DNA of 64,000 bases, taken from Inia geoffrensis (Eukaryota > Chordata > Mammalia > Artiodactyla > Iniidae). Where the stretch lies: assembly GCA_036417435.1 (NCBI GenBank), contig CM070903.1:1733001-1797000 (forward strand), given 5' to 3'. Below the pieces are notes generated by a model. It was not told the origin of the DNA and made no database searches. It saw only the letters and a list, made by a program, of their open reading frames with translations. Position 1 is the first letter of the stretch; each line of letters starts with the position of its first letter. The position numbers and the translations under genes are program-made. Of this stretch, positions 1 to 64,000 are shown piece after piece.

Positions 1-275
1 ACCCTGTGTGCTTTACCCCAGGAATGTAAGGATGGTTCAACACTAGGAAGAGATCTTGTGATTAATTCCATTGACAAATTAAATAGAAAATACGTGAAGT
101 CATATCAATTGAGGTGCAAAAGCATTTGAGAAAATGCAGCAGCCCTTCCTCCTCTAAGGAAATGAGGAAAAGAGAAAAAAATTCTTTAATATGATAGCGC
201 TTCCAAACTCTACTGTGACTCCCACTGAACTCAGGAATGAGAAAAGCTCGTTATAGTCACTGTTTCCAACATTGT

Positions 276-490
276 GTTCTTTGGTTTTTTGTTTTTTGCG
301 GTACGCGGGCCTCTCACTGTTGTGGCCTCTCCCGTGGCGGAGCACAGGCTCCGGACGCGCAGGCTCAGCGGCCACGGCTCACGGGCCCAGCCGCTACGCG
401 GCACGTGGGATCCTCCCGGACCGGGGCTCGAACCCATGTCCCCCGCATCGGCAGGCGGACTCCCAACCGCTGCGCCGCCAGGGAAGCCCC
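276..490 (-). mobile_element. CHR-2-type SINE
   Basis: tRNA-derived SINE in reverse orientation, with the poly(T) end at left and the GGGCTTCCC head at right. A perfect 11-bp duplication TCCAACATTGT flanks it at 265-275 and 491-501. Confidence 0.93.
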
Positions 491-690
491 TCCAACATTG
501 TTTTGAAGGCTCTAGTTCATGCCATAAAATAAGAAGACAGGCTGGCGCACATATTAAAACAGAAGGGCCAACATTATTTTTATTTGTAGACAACGTTTGT
601 CTAGAAAAACGAGAGATTCTAAAATCACTTAGTAAATTTAAAGTTGTTAGATACAAGATAACTGTACAAAAATGAACCAGTTTTCTTTTC

Positions 691-822
691 TTTTTTTTAA
701 TTAATGTTTTTGGCTGTGTCCCACACAGCTTGTGGGATCTTAGTTCCCCTACCAGGGATGAAACCTGGGCCCTCGGCAGTGAAAGCGCGGCGTCCTAACC
801 ACTGGACGGCCAGGGAATTCCC
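691..822 (-). mobile_element. Short tRNA-Glu-type SINE (CHR/Bov-tA-like)
   Basis: Reverse orientation: poly(T) then GGCTGTGTCCCACA, GATCTTAGTTCCCCTACCAG, ending CCAGGGAATTCCC. It is a different subfamily from the 200-bp copies. Flanking duplication is unclear. Confidence 0.8.
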
Positions 823-1740
823 CCAATTTTCTTTATACTAGCAATAACCAATGACAAGTGGAAATGGGGGGATTATGTTCATGATGATGATAAAATCATA
901 AATAAATTTATAGGATATTTACAGGAATGACTTTACAGAAAAAGTACAGGAACTCTATAGTCAACACTATAATTTTTTTTGATTAATTTAATTCAAGATT
1001 GGAATAAACAGAGAGATACACATATCCCTCAGTGGGAAGACTTCATATCATAAAAATATCCAGTACTCTGAGATTAATCTATAAACTTATTGCCATTCCA
1101 ATAGGTATTCCTGTAATGCTTTTTGCTCATTTGTTCAAATTTCATGTGAAAGGCAGAGATGAGAACCAATCGTTTTTAAGGTCTTGTGGGACAATACATG
1201 AGAATTGCTAATACATTCTTGAAAAGTGAAAACTAGTGCATATATCCTTTATCTGTCTGTATGAACACTTATTATAAATGCTGTTGTCAAAATAATATGC
1301 TGGGAAAGAAAAGAGACAGAGGTCAGTAGAACAGAGATTAGTGGAATGGATCCAAGTACACGTAGGAGCGGAATCCACCATAATGTGACATTTCAAGGTG
1401 GTGGGAAAGGAGTATTTAATAAATTGCGCACGCACAACAGCTTTCTGGAAATAGAGTTCAACTCACTGCATTCCAAATATTCAAGACCACGCTCCAGAAG
1501 GAATAGAGAGTTACACAAATACAACAGCAGAGAAATTCAGGAGTCCTTCAAGACCCACAGTCTTAAGGAAACTGTTGCTGACTAAGTAAAAAATTTAAGT
1601 ACCTGGCAAAAGACAAAAGCATCAAAAAGTATTCAAAAAAAAAAAAAAAAGCATTTAAACCAAAGCATCAAAAAAGAAGTGACAGGGAGAAAATATTTGC
1701 AGTAACCCCTTAGCAGACAAAGGGTTACTAGCCCTGGTAA

Positions 1741-3176
1741 TCTAAAGACCGCTTCTTGTGATAAGAAAAGCAAGCTCTATTCTCCTACTCAATAACCTAA
1801 TGAGACCTCTCTTATTAGATCACTTTCAAGGCGGAATTCTAGCCTGCATTGCCTGGAGACAGTGGGTGTCATGTGCTCCTCGCCAGGTGAGTCAGCGATT
1901 GATGGGAGCACAGCTGGGTGGCAGGTGGGAGCCCAACCCTGGAAGGGGGCCAGGCCCAGGAGCAGTTAGCCTGGGGTCGGCTATCCTCACTGTCCAAGCT
2001 TGCTAGGTCCTCCCAAGTCCATCGAGACTCACTGTCACCTGCCAAGTGTTCTCTTCTGTTCCCCAGAGACATTTCCAAACATCCTTAGAACAATGGTCAT
2101 TAAATATCAAATTATGGCAGATTTCAGAGGAGTGTTTGTTTCTTTAAATGACTAAAAACCACTGAGGTTCCACAGTCTGCATAAGCGACAGGTTAGTTTA
2201 ATAGAAAGACCAGAGGATTAGGTGATGTGTTTTTGTAACCCAAAGTTACCATTTCAAATTTCTCCTTTACCTGTCGCTTCTCCCCGTTTTCCTGGAGGAA
2301 GCATCACCCCTGGTTGGCATACAAGCCTCTCTTCCAGGATGAACAGCTCCAGAGAAGTGGACACACAGTGGAGAGGGGCAGTCAGCACCAGTTAGGCAGC
2401 ACGTGTTTGGGGACCCTCTCGGGAGGTTTCCTATACTTTCATTCGGAGGCAGTTAGCCGACCCAGGATGGGCTGGCATTCCGGCTCGCTCTTCCCGGGAC
2501 TTCCCAAGAGGGAAATCCCATCTATGAAAAGTTTACGCAGCTTCTGAACAGCCACACCGATAGGGGCAGGGTTGTGCTCTGTTCTTCTCACACGCATTTG
2601 TCTTAGTGGGTCCTGGGGACGCATCTCTGTGACTTTAGTGCCCGTGACGTGGGGAAAAGTGATTTCCATGGCAAATGAGCCTGGGGAAAACTGGGATAGA
2701 AAGCTGTAAGCAGCTTTCTTTGTTGCCAAACGCTCAGAGGCTTCCACTCCTGGGCGCTTGTGTGTCTCCGGGGAGGGACGTGGAATCCCCCTACCCTGGC
2801 TGAGTCCCTCAGAGCCGTGTGACTGGGACGCGTTTGCAGAAATGCTGCTTCATGTCAACTAAAGCCGGCACGTAGCTCACAGGACGTCCCTGCCGTGCAG
2901 GGCTCAAGAGGCACATTCTACAGATGTGGAAACAATTCAGAGCATTCATGTGACTTGTCCAGGGTCACACGGGAACCAGTCTAGAGAAGGGAATTCTGAG
3001 CTTTCTCTGCGTTCAGGCACATATTTTTGTAGCTTTAAACATGAATAAATTTTCACTAAAGACCCTTGTTGATCGTCAGGAGTCTGACTAGTATTACTGG
3101 GTCAAATGTAATAGAAGGAAAGCTTTTTTGGAAGGGTTCCAGGTAACATAATTTTGATTTTTCAAATCTGGTTGTT
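1741..3176. other. Non-coding upstream flank, no gene recognised
   Basis: Mixed single-copy sequence. A MIR-like patch may lie at ~2905-2985 (ACAGATGTGGAAAC ... CCAGGGTCACAC). The open frames here are short and unlike any family I know. Confidence 0.5.
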
Positions 3177-3191
3177 AAAAAACAATACATG

Positions 3192-3407
3192 GGGGCTTCC
3201 CTGGTGGCGCAGCGGTTGAGAGTCCGCCTGCCGATGCAGGGGACACAGGTTCGTGCCCCGGTCCGGGAAGATCCCACATGCCGCGGAGCGGCTGGGCCCG
3301 TGAGCCATGGCCGCTGAGCCTGCGCGTCTGGAGCCTGTGCTCTGCAACGGGAGGGGCCGCAACAGTGAGAGGCCCGCGTACCGCAAAAAAATAAAAAATA
3401 AAAAAAC
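3192..3407 (+). mobile_element. CHR-2-type SINE
   Basis: Forward copy running from GGGCTTCCCTGGTGGCGCAG to an A-rich tail with AATAAAA units. The duplication AAAAAACAATACATG flanks it at 3177-3191 and 3408-3422. Confidence 0.95.
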
Positions 3408-3422
3408 AAAAAACAATACATG

Positions 3423-4559
3423 ATTTTATTTTTATCAGCCAGTTAAAGGTCAGCAAGAGACTTGGGGGTCAGAGGTTATCGGTCATGTGGCGAGGTCAGC
3501 AGGAGTCACAGGGACGCTGCCTGGGTTGGTGGCCCTGCCCGAGGGGCCACCTGCCCATCCTGTGGGAAGTCACCTGTCTTTCTGACCTGCCCTGCCCCAC
3601 CCAGGGCCACCGTGACCCCGAAGTTCTCATCAACTGCGAAAGAAAAGAGAAGAGCTCAATTTGTTCAATTTAAATTCCTGTCCCTTCTCCAAAGACCAGG
3701 CCTTCCCTCTGGGGGGATTACGTCCTTCCTCTCATCAAACGGTGCCCGTATCTGCACCATGTGTGGGCGTCTCACAGCTCCTGGGGTCCCGCGGGGTCAG
3801 AGCCTCCTCCCCTACCCTGTGGGTCCGGCCGGACCCGGGTGGGCAGGGGCCCCGGGGCAGGGGTGAGGGAGGCCCCCCCCAGGGATCCCTGGCGCTCTGA
3901 GGGGGCAGGTGTAAGTGGCGCGGGCCACAGAGTTTCTTCATGTGACCCCAGAAAAAGAGACCCTATGACTAGGATGTAAAACACCTGCGTGTGGACAGAC
4001 AGACGGACAGACAGACAGCAAGAATCTCTGAAGTCACAGCGGCTGTTTTACGGGAAGAGCCTTTCACATATGCTTTCTGTGCCTACACCCCCCTTCCCTC
4101 TGTCTCCTGTCTCTGTCTCTCCCTCCCTCTCCCTCCCCTTCCCCCCAAGCCCTAACCCCAGGGTCTGTGTCCTCCACAAGCCCCTTCTGTGTCAGACCGG
4201 CCTCTGCCCACACCTTGGAGCTGGGGCTTCCCGGGGAGAGCTTGGGGTTCACAACCATAACGCTGCCTCTGAAACGAGGAAAGCGTGCCCTTTGGGAGCC
4301 TGTGAGTTCTCTCCGTGTCCCCTCTCCCTGGTCTGTCCTTGCACACTCAACGGAGGGGTTTTAAAAAAGAATAATCGCACTTAGTAACTGCCGGGCCTGG
4401 AGCAGCGTTGCACGTGGACCGCGGTTTGGGGAGGCCAGAGCCCAGTGGCCGGTCGCCAAGGAAACGAACCACCTGCCTGGAGGCCACGCCTCTCCCCGGA
4501 CGCTCCTGTCTCCTCATTAGCTGTTCCCCTGAAGGACTGACTTCCCTCCCGAGGGAAAT
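3423..4559. other. Non-coding upstream flank, GC-rich
   Basis: No exon, repeat family or RNA gene recognised. A pyrimidine-rich run lies at ~4086-4147 and a short (GACA)n-like patch near 3993-4018. Confidence 0.5.
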
Positions 4560-5129
4560 TCCTGAAACCCAACGGTTGACAAACCCACACGCCCTCGGGA
4601 GGGCTGGGCATCAGATAAAAGCCCTGGGCGGCCGCGTGGGGACCACGGCCAGCTCAGGACCGCCCACCGGCTCTGCTCCCTCCTCCCGGCGGGTGGCCGG
4701 AGCTCCCGTCCTCTGCCCGAGGGCGGGCGGCCGCGGGGTCTGCACCCAGGGAACACCAGCCGGGAGTTTTCTGGTTTGCTCTCAGCTCTCCCGATGATCT
4801 ATTTCTGTCTTTCCTTTGGGAAAAATAGGCTTTGCCAATGACTAATCTCGGCCCCGCAGAGATGTTATCAGCTGTCACCTGCAGGGCAGGACCACAGCCC
4901 AGGTGTAAATGAGATAGAGTGAGGCTGCAGCCCGACCTGCCAGCACCACCTGAGTCCCGTCCCCGCCGGGCGCCTCTGTCCCTGCGCAGGCCCCGGGGAT
5001 GTGGCCACCGCAGTGACTGCCGGGGCGAGGCCGCCCTGAAAGGGCCGAGCTAGGCGTGCGAGGAGCGGGTGCCTCCCGGGTGCGGGCGTGTGTGGAGCCC
5101 CTGGATGGAGCTTGGGAGCCGGGCCCCTC
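4560..5129 (+). promoter_or_regulatory. TSPEAR: TSPEAR 5' flank / probable promoter
   Basis: GC-rich sequence directly upstream of exon 1 with a CCAAT motif at ~4835-4839, a CACCTG E-box at ~4877 and a TATA-like AGATAAAAG at ~4613-4621. No transcription start can be assigned. An out-of-frame ATG at 5105-5107 precedes the start codon. Confidence 0.35.
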
Positions 5130-63450
<58,321 letters not shown>

Positions 63451-63910
63451 TGGGCCCAGGGACCCAGGAATTGGACCCACCTGGCCGCACCCCAGAACCT
63501 CACCTGAGAAGGAACCTCTGGGGACGGGGACGAGCCTGGGAGGAGCTGTGGCTTCCAGAGCCACCACCTCGCAGCCCCTGGCTCTTGTCTAGCCGGGGAT
63601 GTTTTCACTTCCACCCCGGTAACCATGGCGGCCGGACTCATGTGGCTCTGTGGGTGTCCAGGTGGAAGGCCAGAGCTGCCCCTGCAAGTCTGGTGGCCTG
63701 CAGGGATTTCACTTTAAGGGAAAAGTTCATACAAAGTTTTACCTCAAAAACAGCGGAGGCTGGTCACCTTCCCGCAGTGCCCACCACGTGGCCAGATGCT
63801 CGGCTCTGCCTGGGGAGCCCAGACATGGGAACCGGCCTGATGCTTTCTGACATATTTGTACCAGCTATTTATTGTATTCTGTCTAGACTGAAATATATTT
63901 ATGGTGCTCT
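63451..63910 (+). other. TSPEAR: TSPEAR 3' UTR (putative)
   Basis: Sequence downstream of the TGA has no further coding homology. No canonical AATAAA is seen; the best candidate is the variant hexamer AATATA at 63892-63897, followed by a T/G-rich stretch from about 63925. The true 3' end cannot be fixed by reading alone. Confidence 0.45.
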
Positions 63911-64000
63911 CTACAAAAAGCACTGCTGCGTCTGTGTGTTTCTGGCGGGGACTCGACCCTCATCGAGGGCAATCACCAGGCCGTAGCACACACTCTGCCA

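Larger units (their letters stand above)
1..1640 (+). mobile_element. Old L1 ORF2-derived sequence, + strand, interrupted by two SINEs
   Basis: The opening bases resemble the L1 reverse-transcriptase region (CCCCAGGAATGTAAGGATGG, then TTCAACAC), and stretches near 840-1560 resemble the end of ORF2. Many indels and stops; no frame is usable. SINEs sit at about 276-490 and 691-822. Confidence 0.6.

Noticed and set aside
276..490. Recurring open frames containing CGTRASHCCG-like text at many places
   Set aside because: These are translations of the CHR-2 SINE, not a protein family.

Overview
This is a mammalian genomic window, most probably from a cetacean. It is strewn with tRNA-derived SINEs of the CHR type. 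At least eight are about 200 bp long, end in the conserved TACCGC block plus a poly(A), and are flanked by clear target-site duplications. Their sequence and youth fit CHR-2-type SINEs of whales and dolphins (hippo is the nearest alternative). There is no bacterial-style coding; genes are spread over exons separated by introns of 0.7-19 kb.

One protein-coding gene fills the window on the + strand: TSPEAR (thrombospondin-type laminin G domain and EAR repeats). I could place all 12 coding exons between 5130 and 63450. Every junction keeps the reading frame, the summed CDS is 2,013 nt (670 codons plus stop), and no frameshift or premature stop is seen, so the gene looks intact. All introns are GT-AG except intron 7, which reads as GC-AG. 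Exon 1 encodes the signal peptide, exons 2-6 the laminin-G/TSPN-like region, and exons 7-12 the EAR (EPTP) repeats.

Three keratin-associated-protein (KRTAP10-like) loci lie inside TSPEAR introns, as KRTAP10/12 genes do in other mammals. All three are broken. Locus 1 (intron 1, - strand) and locus 2 (intron 2, + strand) share the same two one-base frameshifts. Locus 1 has also lost its ATG and its TATA box. Locus 3 (intron 2, + strand) is 5'-truncated and carries a premature stop. KRTAP decay beside an intact TSPEAR fits a nearly hairless lineage that still needs TSPEAR for teeth, ear or other epithelia; that last step is inference.

Layout: 1-5129 upstream flank (an old + strand L1 plus SINEs, then GC-rich sequence); 5130-5214 exon 1; 5215-23894 intron 1 (orphan CpG island near 9.6-10.3 kb, KRTAP pseudogene 1, nested L1/LTR complex at 15.4-17.3 kb, L1 3' end at 18.9-19.5 kb); 23895-24115 exon 2; 24116-38578 intron 2 (long old L1 broken up by other repeats, KRTAP pseudogenes 2 and 3, a 350-bp CACCTG-rich VNTR ending just before exon 3); 38579-46885 exons 3-9, compact; 46886-57451 intron 9 (SINEs, L1, TG-rich satellite); 57452-63450 exons 10-12; then a 3' UTR to the window end. 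I found no tRNA, rRNA, CRISPR or other non-coding RNA gene, and no convincing new biological system. The most informative material is the decaying KRTAP set and a few odd TSPEAR intron features.
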